NCBI GenBank assembly: GCA_013153405.1
Contig: JAADEM010000048.1
Coordinates: 1 to 40,921 of the forward strand
Reading direction: 5' to 3'
Length of the DNA: 40,921 nt
DNA from: Chlorobiota bacterium
Lineage (GTDB): Bacteria > Bacteroidota > Bacteroidia > Bacteroidales > Marinilabiliaceae
Translations under genes and position numbers: made by a program
In this document: in pieces, positions 18,290 through 26,651 of the stretch
Numbering within the stretch: the stretch's first letter is position 1
Layout: every line of letters begins with the position of its first letter
Notes under the pieces: model-generated
What the model was told of the DNA's origin: nothing
Databases searched by the model: none
What the model saw: only the letters and a program-made list of their open reading frames with translations

Positions 18290-18320
18290 CAAACAGCCGG
18301 AGTTATCCGGCTGTTTTTGT
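18290..18320 (+). terminator. Rho-independent terminator closing the adhesin cassette
   Basis: ACAGCCGGA and TCCGGCTGT form a perfect 9-bp stem with loop GTTA, followed by a T-rich tail. It lies about 20 bp after the SPOR-protein stop codon. Its T-tract overlaps the -33 element of the rnpB promoter. Confidence 0.9.
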
Positions 18321-18347
18321 TTATTCATCAATGATTGATTACTTTTG
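18316..18347 (+). promoter_or_regulatory. rnpB promoter
   Basis: A -33 TTTG (18316-18319) and a -7 TACTTTTG (18340-18347) are spaced by 20 bp. Initiation about 6 bp downstream coincides with the predicted 5' end of the RNase P RNA, which supports both calls. Confidence 0.7.
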
Positions 18348-18352
18348 CAATG

Positions 18353-18739
18353 AGAAAGCAGCAAGCCGGTCTATCGCTGTCGTGCATTGCGACAGAGGAA
18401 AGTCCGGGCAGCACAGGACACTGCACTTCCTAACGGGAAGGTATCCGTGAGGGTACAGAAGTGTAACAGAAAATAACCGCCCTGATGTATTTCGGGGTAA
18501 GGGTGAAAAGGTGGGGTAAGAGCCCACCGGTACTGCGGGTGACCGTGGTAGCCGTACACCTTGCAGGCTGCAAGACCGCGTATATTACGATTCCCGCAAG
18601 GGAGCAGGGTTGTCCGCTCTGTTTTCGTCCGAAAGTCGTAAGGGGTAGGTCGCATGAGGTTACGGGTGACCGTAACACCAGATAAATGATAGACACCGCT
18701 TTGTGGTACAGAACCCGGCTTATAAGCTTGCTGCTTTCT
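18353..18739 (+). ncRNA. rnpB: RNase P RNA, bacterial type A
   Basis: This is the catalytic RNA that removes 5' leaders from pre-tRNA. The 5' end GAAAGCAGCAAGC pairs with GCTTGCTGCTTTC at the 3' end (helix P1). The universally conserved GAGGAAAGTCCGGGC element is at about 18396-18410, and the conserved partner segment AGATAAATGATAGAC, followed by ACAGAACCCGGCTTAT, lies near the 3' end. These elements and the roughly 387-nt length are characteristic. A T-rich run follows P1 directly and may serve as terminator. Several apparent open frames across this region on both strands are spurious. Confidence 0.97.
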
Positions 18740-18763
18740 TTTTTATTATAAAACAATCTGCCA

Positions 18764-20077
18764 ATGTCCGATTTTATTTCTAAAGCTATACGTTATCTGA
18801 ACGAGGACATCTGGCGTATACAGTCTGATGATACCTCAAAACGTCAGTTTTTTATAATAAAGGTTATCCGTATACTTTTTCTCTCCATTAAAGGATTTAT
18901 AAACGATAATTGCCAGCTAAAGGCTTCGGCTCTTACCTTTTATTCGTTGTTGTCGGTAGTTCCTGTAGTAGCAATGATATTTGGTATTGCCAAAGGATTT
19001 GGTTTTGAAGAGAGAATAAGATTCCTCCTTGAATCAAATATTTCAGACCCTCATCAGGAGGAGATAGTGAACTGGATAGTTGATTTTGCAGTAAAATACC
19101 TTGAAGCAACACCGGGCGGCCAGATTGCCGGTATTGGTCTTGCAATTCTTCTGTGGGCAGTGATGAAAGTGCTTGGTAATATTGAAGACTCATTCAATGA
19201 TATCTGGGAGGTGAAACGTTCAAGGAGTTTTATTCGCAAATTCAGTGATTACATTGCTCTGATGCTTCTTTCAGTGCTTTTCCTTGTTTCATCCAGTGGT
19301 ATGCTTGTATTTATATCACAGCAAATAAAGGGAATCACCTTATTCAGGTATGTAAGCCCTATTGCTGTTATGCTGCTTCCATACCTTATTATCTGGCTGG
19401 TTTTTACCTTGCTGCTTTATATAATGCCCAATAAGCGTGTTAAATTCAATGCTGCCTTGTTCGGGGGAATTATATCTGGTACTATGTTTCAGTTGCTCCA
19501 GTATGCTTATATTCACTCACAAATGTGGGTTTCAAAATATAATGCCATTTACGGAAGTTTTGCAGCACTGCCCTTGTTTCTTATCTGGATACAGCTGAGC
19601 TGGCTTATTGTGTTATTTGGCGCCGAATTATCATTTGCATATCAAAACTACAAGAGCTTTGAATTTGATGCGGATATAAAGCGCATAAGTCACCGGTACA
19701 AAAGGTTGATGTATCTGCTGATTGTACATCACATTATAAAACGCTTTGAGAATGGGGAAGAACCAGTAAATACAATGCAGCTGTCAATCAATCTTAAGCT
19801 GCCTATACGTCTGGTAAATGAACTGGTGTACGAATTGGTAGAGTCGAAGGTGCTGTCGGAAGTGGGGACAGACAGCAGTAAGGATGTGCTCTATCAGCCG
19901 GCACTTGATATAAATAAGCTAAGAGTATTCAAGGTGATGGAGATGGTGGAGGCGCGTGGAAGGAGTGATTTTCATTTTAATGAAACGCCTGAAATGAAAC
20001 ATCTTAGAAGTGTTTTGTCAAAATTTGATGATATTCTGAGTTCAAGCGAAGAGAATATTTTGTTAAAAGACCTTTAA
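18764..20077 (+). CDS. YihY/BrkB family inner-membrane protein
   Basis: The 437-residue product belongs to the YihY/virulence factor BrkB (UPF0761) family, often misnamed RNase BN. A cytoplasmic N-terminus of about 45 residues is followed by six hydrophobic segments between about 45 and 300. The family signature is visible in CQLKASALTFYSLLSVVPVV, in YGSFAALPLFLIWIQLSWLI and in VLFGAELSFAYQN. A soluble tail of about 130 residues (winged-helix-like, with LPIRLVNELVYELVESKVLS) follows, as in many Bacteroidota members. No transport or enzymatic role is established for the family. It starts 25 bp after rnpB and could be read from the same promoter. Confidence 0.92.
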   Translation: MSDFISKAIRYLNEDIWRIQSDDTSKRQFFIIKVIRILFLSIKGFINDNCQLKASALTFYSLLSVVPVVAMIFGIAKGFGFEERIRFLLESNISDPHQEEIVNWIVDFAVKYLEATPGGQIAGIGLAILLWAVMKVLGNIEDSFNDIWEVKRSRSFIRKFSDYIALMLLSVLFLVSSSGMLVFISQQIKGITLFRYVSPIAVMLLPYLIIWLVFTLLLYIMPNKRVKFNAALFGGIISGTMFQLLQYAYIHSQMWVSKYNAIYGSFAALPLFLIWIQLSWLIVLFGAELSFAYQNYKSFEFDADIKRISHRYKRLMYLLIVHHIIKRFENGEEPVNTMQLSINLKLPIRLVNELVYELVESKVLSEVGTDSSKDVLYQPALDINKLRVFKVMEMVEARGRSDFHFNETPEMKHLRSVLSKFDDILSSSEENILLKDL

Positions 20078-20117
20078 CCTGTAATTGATGCAGGAATAAC
20101 CTAATCAGTTATTTATT

Positions 20118-21203
20118 ATGGAAAAAGTTACCACTGGTTTCATTGGTGCGGGAGGAATTGCAAGAGCACATGCTTATGCCATAAACTCTTTAAAATATTA
20201 CTATGATGATGCTCCTGAGGTCGTTCTTCATTCGGTTTCATCGAAAAGGGAAAGCAGCCGTAAAGAATTTGCAAAGAGGTTTGGGTTTCTAAAAGCAGAA
20301 TCCATTGATGATTTCTTAAATAGCCGGGATGTCGAGGCCGTTTTTATTCTTGGGCCCAATAAGGTTCATTTCGAGCATTTCAGGCATGCACTCGAAATGC
20401 CGGATGTGAAAGCAATCTACCTTGAAAAACCTGTATGCTCCGGCAGGGAAGAGGAGGAGAAAATGGCAGAGCTTGCCCTTGATCATCCTGAAGTTAGGAT
20501 ACAAATCGGATTTCAGTATTTACAAACATCCGGCGTAAGAGCTGCGCTGGAGTTATGGAGATCGGGTGAGCTTGGAAAACCAATCCATTTCGATGTAAAA
20601 TACTATCACGGCGATTATCTGCAAAAAAGCTATCGCGAAAAACGCGTGACACGCCTTACTACTGCACCTGACGGAGGTGCAATGGCCGATCTTGGTTCGC
20701 ACGGCATAAGCTTGCTTATGGCATTCCTTGGCAACGATCTTAAGTTGTACAGTGCAATGCAGGGAGGCAGCTTTGATGATGTGCCTTCCGGTTCCGATCT
20801 TTTCAGCTCTATAAGCTTGTATGAACCCCAAACAGGAGCAGTAGGTACAATGTCGGCAAGCAGGATAAGTTCCGGTTCGGGTGACCTGGTGCAGCTTGAG
20901 ATATATGCAGAAAAAGGTTCACTTCGGTATTCCTCTTTACATCCTGAAATGTTTGAATATTACAACGAAGATACCGGTGAGTGGGTAAAAAAGATAGCAG
21001 GAAGCGATTATTCTCCGGCATCAACATTTCCATCGGTACACGTCTCTCCCGGATGGCTAAGGGCAATGGTACATGCGCATTATCTGTTTTTTACCGGAAA
21101 AAACGACGGGTCATTTATCCCAGATCTGGCCCACGGCCTTGCTGTTCAACGCATAGTAAGAGAAACTGCAGAACATCTGAAGAATTTCAGGGAAAAGATA
21201 TAA
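20118..21203 (+). CDS. Gfo/Idh/MocA family oxidoreductase
   Basis: This is an NAD(P)-dependent sugar or sugar-acid dehydrogenase-like protein of 361 residues. The Rossmann nucleotide-binding motif is at 10-15 (GAGGIA), the EKP motif (catalytic Lys region) at 103-105 in IYLEKPVCSG, and the C-terminal domain motif appears as MADLGSHGISLLMAFLG. The last normally carries DxGxHxxD; here the second acidic residue is replaced, so catalysis is plausible but not certain. There is no signal peptide, and the substrate cannot be inferred. It is separated from yihY by 40 bp and ends 6 bp before the first palindromic repeat of the RAYT element, suggesting that the element landed directly behind this gene. 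Confidence 0.85.
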   Translation: MEKVTTGFIGAGGIARAHAYAINSLKYYYDDAPEVVLHSVSSKRESSRKEFAKRFGFLKAESIDDFLNSRDVEAVFILGPNKVHFEHFRHALEMPDVKAIYLEKPVCSGREEEEKMAELALDHPEVRIQIGFQYLQTSGVRAALELWRSGELGKPIHFDVKYYHGDYLQKSYREKRVTRLTTAPDGGAMADLGSHGISLLMAFLGNDLKLYSAMQGGSFDDVPSGSDLFSSISLYEPQTGAVGTMSASRISSGSGDLVQLEIYAEKGSLRYSSLHPEMFEYYNEDTGEWVKKIAGSDYSPASTFPSVHVSPGWLRAMVHAHYLFFTGKNDGSFIPDLAHGLAVQRIVRETAEHLKNFREKI

Positions 21204-21209
21204 TGTTCG

Positions 21210-21258
21210 ATATTTAACGCTCGAATGATCCCGCTGTCGCGGGAACGATTCGAGGTTT
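21210..21258 (+). repeat. REP-like palindromic repeat, copy 1 (upstream of RAYT)
   Basis: This 49-nt unit begins ATATTTAACGC, contains nested stems TCGAAT/ATTCGA and CCCGC/GCGGG around a TGTC loop, and ends CGAGGTTT. All 49 bases are identical to the copy at 21993-22041. Confidence 0.9.
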
Positions 21259-21281
21259 TCTGATATAGAGAAAGAAACATT

Positions 21282-21944
21282 ATGCTTGAATACGGCAAAT
21301 ATTATCACATCTATAACAGAGGGATTAATAGTCAGAAAATATTTTTTGATGAGGGTGATTATAACCATTTTTTAGAATTGATGACGGTTTTTCTGACTCC
21401 TGTGGTTGATGTTTATGCTTATGTTCTTATGGGAAATCATTTTCATTTTGCAGTAAGGATAAAAGATGAAGATGAGATCGGATATCTTGATTCTGCAAAT
21501 TCAAATTCAGATATTTTAATGATAAAATGGAAAACAGTGTTTCTCAGGTCAGATGAAGAAAAAAAGGGAAGTAGATTTGTGAAAAAAACTGATCCTGATA
21601 AGATGATACAACATCTTTTTAGTACTTATGCAAAATGGTTTAATAAAAAAAATAAACGTACCGGAGCTTTACTTGAACATCCATACAAACATATTGAGGT
21701 TTCTAATGAAGAATATTTGAAACAGCTGATTATTTACATTCATAACAATCCCGTAAAACACGGTTTTTGTGAACATCTCGTTGAATATGGTTGGTCGTCA
21801 TATTTGAGTATGATAAGTATAAAACCCACAAAACTTGCTAGGGAAACAGTAATAGGATGGTTTGATGATAAAGCTAATTTTATTTATGCTCATAAAAAAC
21901 AAGATGATTATTCTGATGATATCCAACATTTGTTTTTGGAGTGA
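21282..21944 (+). CDS. REP-associated tyrosine transposase (RAYT), Y1/HUH type
   Basis: The 220-residue protein is an IS200-like Y1 transposase of the RAYT group, single-strand endonucleases that recognise REP hairpins. The N-terminus (EYGKYYHIYNRGINSQKIFF) is typical. The HUH metal-binding motif is H53-F54-H55 in YVLMGNHFHFAVR. The likely catalytic Tyr is Y152 in IIYIHNNPVKHGF, followed by the characteristic YGWSSY. The gene is intact, with no frameshift. Its own flanks carry the palindromic repeats it probably recognises. There are no inverted-repeat IS ends or obvious target-site duplications, consistent with RAYTs being domesticated single-copy genes rather than self-mobile insertion sequences. 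Confidence 0.92.
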   Translation: MLEYGKYYHIYNRGINSQKIFFDEGDYNHFLELMTVFLTPVVDVYAYVLMGNHFHFAVRIKDEDEIGYLDSANSNSDILMIKWKTVFLRSDEEKKGSRFVKKTDPDKMIQHLFSTYAKWFNKKNKRTGALLEHPYKHIEVSNEEYLKQLIIYIHNNPVKHGFCEHLVEYGWSSYLSMISIKPTKLARETVIGWFDDKANFIYAHKKQDDYSDDIQHLFLE

Positions 21945-21950
21945 AAATAT

Positions 21951-21988
21951 AACCTTCGAGCGTGCTTGCACCTCGAAGCGTTAAAATA
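21951..21988 (-). repeat. REP-like palindromic repeat, degenerate inverted copy
   Basis: Read on the minus strand it has the same TTTAACGC start and ends TCGAAGGTT, with a different internal hairpin (stem CTTCGAG/CTCGAAG on the plus strand). It sits 7 bp after the RAYT stop codon, head-to-head with copy 2. Confidence 0.75.
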
Positions 21989-21992
21989 GGGA

Positions 21993-22041
21993 ATATTTAA
22001 CGCTCGAATGATCCCGCTGTCGCGGGAACGATTCGAGGTTT
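21993..22041 (+). repeat. REP-like palindromic repeat, copy 2 (downstream of RAYT)
   Basis: Identical over 49 nt to the copy at 21210-21258. It ends 12 bp before the uxaE stop codon, which faces it from the minus strand. Confidence 0.9.
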
Positions 22042-22052
22042 GTCGGTGTTTA

Positions 22053-23303
22053 CTAGATATCAAACAACAGCTTCATATGTCTTTCGTAGATATTTGTGAA
22101 TACACAATCGTTTACGATTTCGCTGTGTTTTTCAAGAAGCTCAAAATATCTGTCTATTTGCATTGCTGCAAGTTTGTACCCTACGTGCATTAACTGACGC
22201 ATGTCCGGATTGTAGTCTTTGCACAAGTTGTTGTGTGTTAAACTGTCTGTCATCTTTTGGGCACTCCAGCTTTTTACATCTTCGGCTGATGGCAGGTTTT
22301 CAGCTTTGATGTCTATCACATCGGCATATGGAGCACAAAGCTCTTCCTGTTTCAGCAAAGCTTTTTCGTATATCTCTTTTACAAAATCAAGGGCTTCACC
22401 TCCGGCTTTCGACAGGCCAATAATCTCTTCAAGCCAGGTTGTTCCAGCTGTTTTTACGTGTATTCCGGCATTGTGCTTTTTTATGATTTGTCCGATGTGC
22501 GGATATATTGCAAATTTGTCAGAACCGGAATGGATACTTAACTTAAGCTCTTCAGGAAGGCCGAATTCCTTAACAGCATAATTCACAACCAGCACATCCT
22601 GTTCGAACTCAATTGCAAAATCATCAACATTGCCTGCGTAATTCACTCCTTTGTTGAAGCGTCCGGAAAACTTAGGAGCGATGGTCTGTACCGGAATATT
22701 TTCATCTCCCAGCATTTTCAGAATAAAGAAAAGCTCAATGGGAGTCTGAGGTAAAGGCACTTCATCCATCGAAACTTCAGTTATAAAACTACCTGCTCCT
22801 TTTACTTTCTCAATTTTCCTGTAAATCTCACCTGCCATTTGTGCAGCATAAAGATACTGTTCGGCAACTTTTCTGATGTCATCATCTGATATGGTGAATG
22901 TTTTCTCAATTCCCGGTATGTTCAGTTCTCCTGTATGCTTTTTGCAGTTTCTTACAAATGATTCAATATCTTCTGCCGGAGCCGGTTTCCCGATATAGCC
23001 GGCAACATCGATTGTAAAAAAGTCGCTTGGCTCAATAAACCTGTCTACATTCGACATGTTGATATGGTCGGCATCTACAAAGTAGCTGGCATCCCAGCCA
23101 AGAGCTTTTACTGCATTATCTGCCTCTGTTCGCACATCGACAGGTGATGTGCCGATAATTTCATGTTCTCGGTTCGATTTGTTCCATACCGGTGTTATGT
23201 TTAGTCCGGCCTCTTTTGCATTGATGAATGCTTTGAGCTGAGCTTCGCCCTGATGCCCGAACCTGTCACCAACTCCGAATGAGTATTTATTCAGTTTTTT
23301 CAT
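22053..23303 (-). CDS. uxaE: Tagaturonate epimerase UxaE
   Basis: UxaE interconverts D-tagaturonate and D-fructuronate, replacing the altronate branch so that galacturonate and glucuronate share one route. The 416-residue product begins MKKLNKYSFGVGDRFGHQGE and carries the conserved blocks SYFVDADHINMSNVDRF, IAPKFSGRFNKGVNYAG and KLSIHSGSDKFAIYPHIG, which I recognise from the UxaE family first described in Thermotoga and common in Bacteroidota. The His- and Asp-rich segments suggest a metal-dependent sugar epimerase. It is the last gene of the minus-strand hexuronate arm, together with UxaC, KdgK and KDPG aldolase. No uxaA or uxaB (altronate route) is present, which fits UxaE doing that job. 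It is preceded by two MITE-like repeats. Confidence 0.88.
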   Translation of the reverse strand: MKKLNKYSFGVGDRFGHQGEAQLKAFINAKEAGLNITPVWNKSNREHEIIGTSPVDVRTEADNAVKALGWDASYFVDADHINMSNVDRFIEPSDFFTIDVAGYIGKPAPAEDIESFVRNCKKHTGELNIPGIEKTFTISDDDIRKVAEQYLYAAQMAGEIYRKIEKVKGAGSFITEVSMDEVPLPQTPIELFFILKMLGDENIPVQTIAPKFSGRFNKGVNYAGNVDDFAIEFEQDVLVVNYAVKEFGLPEELKLSIHSGSDKFAIYPHIGQIIKKHNAGIHVKTAGTTWLEEIIGLSKAGGEALDFVKEIYEKALLKQEELCAPYADVIDIKAENLPSAEDVKSWSAQKMTDSLTHNNLCKDYNPDMRQLMHVGYKLAAMQIDRYFELLEKHSEIVNDCVFTNIYERHMKLLFDI

Positions 23304-23430
23304 GTGTTTATAATTTTAGATGACTAACACAGAGTCGCTGAGGCACAGAGTTTAATTTTATTCTGTATTGTGAATGATACCTAATATAATCATCCTGCCT
23401 GTGTGTCTGTTTTATTAGTCATGGATTTTT
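23302..23430. repeat. MITE-like interspersed repeat, copy A
   Basis: Starts with the uxaE start-codon leader (TGTTTATAATTTT, then GATGACTAACACA) and contains complementary GAGGCACAGAG- and CTGTGTGTCTG-like arms. It ends TTAGTCATGGATTTT. It shares both ends with the copies at 23432 and 31738, and copies A and B are in tandem. Confidence 0.6.
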
Positions 23431-23431
23431 T

Positions 23432-23556
23432 ATGTGTTTATAATTTTTGGATGACAACCACAAAGGCACTGAGTTTTTTTACTCTGTATTTGTGGTTTAT
23501 GCAAAATAAAATCATTCCGTCTTTGTGTCTAAAATATTTTTATGGATGTTTCATTT
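23432..23556. repeat. MITE-like interspersed repeat, copy B
   Basis: Begins TGTTTATAATTTTTGGATGA, has imperfect inverted arms AACCACAAAGGCACTGAGT and ACTCTGTATTTGTGGTT, and ends TATGGATGTTTCATTTTT. It is separated from the upstream LacI gene by about 15 bp. Confidence 0.6.
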
Positions 23557-23571
23557 TTAATTTTCTGATTA

Positions 23572-24618
23572 TTATTTGTTGATTAGTGGAAGTGTCTCAC
23601 AGTTAATAATATCTACTGCCTGAAACTCTTTTTTGTCGGGGATGGAGTTGTATGCGATATAATTAAATAGCTTTAGCAGTGCTTTCTCTCCCTGTTCTTC
23701 AGGGCGTTGGCCGATTAAAAAATCGATATATCTTTTTTTTAGATACCTGATGTTTTCGTCAAATATCTCATATCCCACAAGTATTACATCTTTCATCCCT
23801 TTTTGTTCAAGATATTTGGCAATAGCATAAGTTTTTGAGCTGGATACCATAATTGCCCCTATTCCGGGATTGTTTTTAAAAATAGGGTTAAGCTTAGCCG
23901 TTACATCCTCCTGCTCAGGAGTAGGTATTTCAACACTTATTTTCAGTCCGGTATTTCGTCCGGCATCCATAAAGTAACTCAGGAAACCCTGATTCCTGCT
24001 GTTCAGGTGTTGGGTGTTATCCAGGTTTTTTGAGATGTTTACAATTAAAATATCTTTTTCCGGAGAAAGTCCGAAATCGATCAGACTGGCTGCTATCCTG
24101 CCGCTTTGATAGGCATCCTCGCCAATAAATGCAAGGCAATTTGTATCTTTTATAAAAGTGTCGATAAAAAGATAGGGAATGTTAAGTTCATCCAGTTTGT
24201 TGCAAAAATCAAGCGTCTCATTCTTCAAAACAGGTGCAACAATTACTCCGTCGCAAGGTTCGTTTAACAGTGCTGTTGATTTTTCAATAAAATCTTTTTC
24301 ATTATTAAGCTCAAACAAATAAAAAGATACATTGACCCTGAACGGTTGAAGTGAAGACAATGCATTCTTTATTCCTGTAAGGTGCGATTTCCAGAAGATG
24401 TTTTCATTCCGCCCCTCGGGAATGATCACAGAAATATTGTAGCTTTTCCCGGACGCAAGTGTTTGTGCAGCTATGTTCGGCTTGTAGTTAAGCTCTTTAG
24501 CAATTTTCAGCACCAGTTGCCGGGTTTTTTCTGCGACTTCTCCCCGGTTATGCAAAACCCTGTCTACGGTTCCTGTTGAAACTCCGGCTTTTTCGGCTAT
24601 ATCTTTTATTCTGACCAT
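23572..24618 (-). CDS. LacI-family transcriptional regulator (second regulator, minus arm)
   Basis: The 348-residue protein has an N-terminal LacI helix-turn-helix (VRIKDIAEKAGVSTGTVDRV to LNYKPN, residues 2-50) and a periplasmic-binding-protein-like sensor domain. The helix contains STGTVDRVLHNRG rather than the commoner STVSRVLN; the Asp replacing Ser is a known variant of one Bacteroidota subgroup. The sensor is of the sugar-binding type (Peripla_BP_4-like). It sits 17 bp downstream of the TRAP permease and upstream of uxaE, all on the minus strand, so it may control the TRAP or uxaE genes, perhaps in response to a hexuronate. The ligand is inferred from context only. Confidence 0.88.
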   Translation of the reverse strand: MVRIKDIAEKAGVSTGTVDRVLHNRGEVAEKTRQLVLKIAKELNYKPNIAAQTLASGKSYNISVIIPEGRNENIFWKSHLTGIKNALSSLQPFRVNVSFYLFELNNEKDFIEKSTALLNEPCDGVIVAPVLKNETLDFCNKLDELNIPYLFIDTFIKDTNCLAFIGEDAYQSGRIAASLIDFGLSPEKDILIVNISKNLDNTQHLNSRNQGFLSYFMDAGRNTGLKISVEIPTPEQEDVTAKLNPIFKNNPGIGAIMVSSSKTYAIAKYLEQKGMKDVILVGYEIFDENIRYLKKRYIDFLIGQRPEEQGEKALLKLFNYIAYNSIPDKKEFQAVDIINCETLPLINK

Positions 24619-24635
24619 TATATCTTTTTACTTTT

Positions 24636-26096
24636 TTAAAATCCCAGTGCATGAGGCAGCCACATACTTATTTCCGGTATGTATGTTACCAGCAGCAGTG
24701 TTATTATCATAACTATGAACATTGGCAGGAGAGGTTTTATAACCTCTTCAATCTTCACATTTGCTATACTACAGCCAATAAACAAAACCGAGCCCACAGG
24801 AGGAGTACAGAGTCCAACACTGAGGTTTAGCACCATAATTATTCCGAAATGTATCGGGTCGATGCCTAGTCCTGTAACAATTGGCAGAAAGATAGGAGTG
24901 AAGATCAGGACTGCCGGTGTCATATCCATAAACACTCCCACAAAGAGCAGTATCATGTTTATGATGAGAAGTATCACGAATTTATTGTCACTGAATCCGA
25001 GCAGTCCGGCACTTACGTTTTGCGGGATGTTTTCAAAAGCCATTATCCACGATAATCCCATACTTGTTGCTACCAGGAGCAGAACTATGGCTGTAGTGAA
25101 AACAGAACGCAGGATTATTTTAGGCATATCCTTTATTGTCATCTCTTTATAAATCAAAGCAAGCACAAAGGCATAAAGCACAGCAATGGCTGATGCCTCG
25201 GTTGCTGTGAAAAATCCGGCTACAATACCACCTATGACAATAACCAGCAATAATAGACTGGGTATGGCATCAAACATAACCTTGAATGCCTGCCTGGCAC
25301 GCCGGGGGCTTCTTCTTGCTTTTAAAACAATGTATCCTGTAATAACTAAAATCAGAACGGAAAGTGCAGTATTGAAGGCAACTGCAGAACTCTCTTTTGC
25401 CTCCATCAGTCCCCATATGATTGCACCGATTGCAACTATTCCTGAGATAAACTTGAGCAACGACTTTACTACACCCGATACTCCTTCGCTTTTGTAAACT
25501 ATCATACTCATTGCCATCAGCATTATTGATACACCCGTAAGTATTCCGGGCAGATATCCGGCAAGGAACAGGGCGGTGATGGATGCTCCGCCGCTGGCAA
25601 GTGAATATACAATGAGTATGTTGCTTGGCGGTATTGACAGCCCTGTGGTGGCTGAGGTGATATTAACTGCCGCACTAAATCGTTTGTCATAGCCCTCTTT
25701 ATCCATTTCAGGGCCCATTATTGCACCGATAGCAGAAGTGGCGGCTGCAGCCGAACCAGATATTGCTCCGAACAGCATATTTGCAAACACATTAACAAAA
25801 GCCAGTCCGGCAGGCCATCTGCCTACAAGTACACGGGCAAGGTTGATTAGCCGCATTGCTATTCCTCCGCTGTTCATAATATTTCCGGCCAGAACAAAAA
25901 ACGGTATTGCAAGCAGTGCAAAGCTGTCGAGACCGGTGGCCATCCGCTGTGCAAAAGTTGTAAAAGCCGGCAGTGCATCAACACTTACTAGCATTGTAAG
26001 AATTCCGGATATGCCGATGCTGAATGCTATGGGTACACCCATTATCAGTAAAAACAGAAAACTGAAAACCAAGACTAAAATTCCTAGATATTCCAT
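24636..26096 (-). CDS. dctM: TRAP transporter large permease (DctM family)
   Basis: This inner-membrane protein of the tripartite ATP-independent periplasmic transporter has 486 residues and about 13-14 hydrophobic segments. Family signatures include LAIPFFVLAGNIMNSGGIA, FGAISGSAAAATSAIG, TGLSIPPSNILIVYSLASGG and NLSVGLCTPPVGSVLFIG. It is longer than typical DctM (about 425) because of an inserted stretch of roughly 50 residues with two extra hydrophobic helices near residues 208-260. The start overlaps the dctQ stop codon (TAATG), so translation is coupled. Together with DctQ and the solute-binding protein in this arm it probably imports a hexuronate or hexonate, driven by a Na+ or H+ gradient. 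Confidence 0.93.
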   Translation of the reverse strand: MEYLGILVLVFSFLFLLIMGVPIAFSIGISGILTMLVSVDALPAFTTFAQRMATGLDSFALLAIPFFVLAGNIMNSGGIAMRLINLARVLVGRWPAGLAFVNVFANMLFGAISGSAAAATSAIGAIMGPEMDKEGYDKRFSAAVNITSATTGLSIPPSNILIVYSLASGGASITALFLAGYLPGILTGVSIMLMAMSMIVYKSEGVSGVVKSLLKFISGIVAIGAIIWGLMEAKESSAVAFNTALSVLILVITGYIVLKARRSPRRARQAFKVMFDAIPSLLLLVIVIGGIVAGFFTATEASAIAVLYAFVLALIYKEMTIKDMPKIILRSVFTTAIVLLLVATSMGLSWIMAFENIPQNVSAGLLGFSDNKFVILLIINMILLFVGVFMDMTPAVLIFTPIFLPIVTGLGIDPIHFGIIMVLNLSVGLCTPPVGSVLFIGCSIANVKIEEVIKPLLPMFIVMIITLLLVTYIPEISMWLPHALGF

Positions 26097-26569
26097 TATC
26101 GCTGCCCTCCTTCAGGTTTAATTATGAACAGTATCGAATAGTATAAAATAAGCAGACCGCTCAAAGGCAGCACAATGTAAACATAGCCCAATGGAAGATG
26201 AAGAGCTGCAGAGTTTACATTGAACATAAAGCGTGTTGCCACAAGCCAGCTTCCTCCGGTGATCATAACCAGAAGGGCAAAAAGTGCAATAACAATATTG
26301 ATAGCAATATTCAACCTTTTCTGCACCTCAGGCCGTGAGCGTTGTACAACAAGGTCGATGGCAAGATGGCCCTGCTTACCCGCAGCATAAGCGGCTCCGA
26401 GAAGTCCAACCCATATAAGCAGAAAACCGGCAAGCTCATCGGTAAAAGAGCTGGGTGACGACAATACGTAGCGGCTCAGTACCTGCCACAAAACGTCAAT
26501 TACCAGTATGCTCATAAAAACAATGAGAACATACTCCAGTATCTTGTCTATTTTAGCTTTTAGTTTCAT
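26096..26569 (-). CDS. dctQ: TRAP transporter small permease (DctQ family)
   Basis: The 157-residue membrane protein has four hydrophobic helices in the usual DctQ layout. Signatures are VIDVLWQVLSRYVLSSPSSF, FLLIWVGLLGAAYAAGKQGH and the C-terminal IVLPLSGLLILYYSILFI. It starts at an ATG (26569), and its stop codon overlaps the DctM start by one base. It forms the permease core with DctM. The 135-bp space upstream, towards the binding-protein gene, contains a 1-kb-unrelated tandem microrepeat but no evident promoter. Confidence 0.92.
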   Translation of the reverse strand: MKLKAKIDKILEYVLIVFMSILVIDVLWQVLSRYVLSSPSSFTDELAGFLLIWVGLLGAAYAAGKQGHLAIDLVVQRSRPEVQKRLNIAINIVIALFALLVMITGGSWLVATRFMFNVNSAALHLPLGYVYIVLPLSGLLILYYSILFIIKPEGGQR

Positions 26570-26651
26570 ATGTTGTTTTTTATAGCTTTTAGCCGTTAGC
26601 TTTTGGCTGTTTTTATTTAGTTCTTTTTTTGTACTTGTACTTCATTAACCC

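Larger units (their letters stand above)
21210..22041 (+). mobile_element. RAYT transposase unit bracketed by REP-like repeats
   Basis: A tyrosine HUH transposase gene of the REP-associated class lies between identical 49-nt palindromes, with an extra degenerate inverted copy immediately downstream of the gene. The arrangement matches RAYT-REP (REPtron-like) units known from other bacteria. The neighbours on both sides are intact. Confidence 0.8.

Noticed and set aside
18371..18756. Overlapping open frames on both strands across 18371-18756
   Set aside because: They lie inside the RNase P RNA, whose conserved elements and P1 helix are clear. No protein-like sequence was recognised.
21282..21944. 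Ordinary IS200/IS605 insertion sequence
   Set aside because: There is a single gene with RAYT-type motifs, bracketed by REP-like repeats rather than IS200-type ends, and no tnpB.
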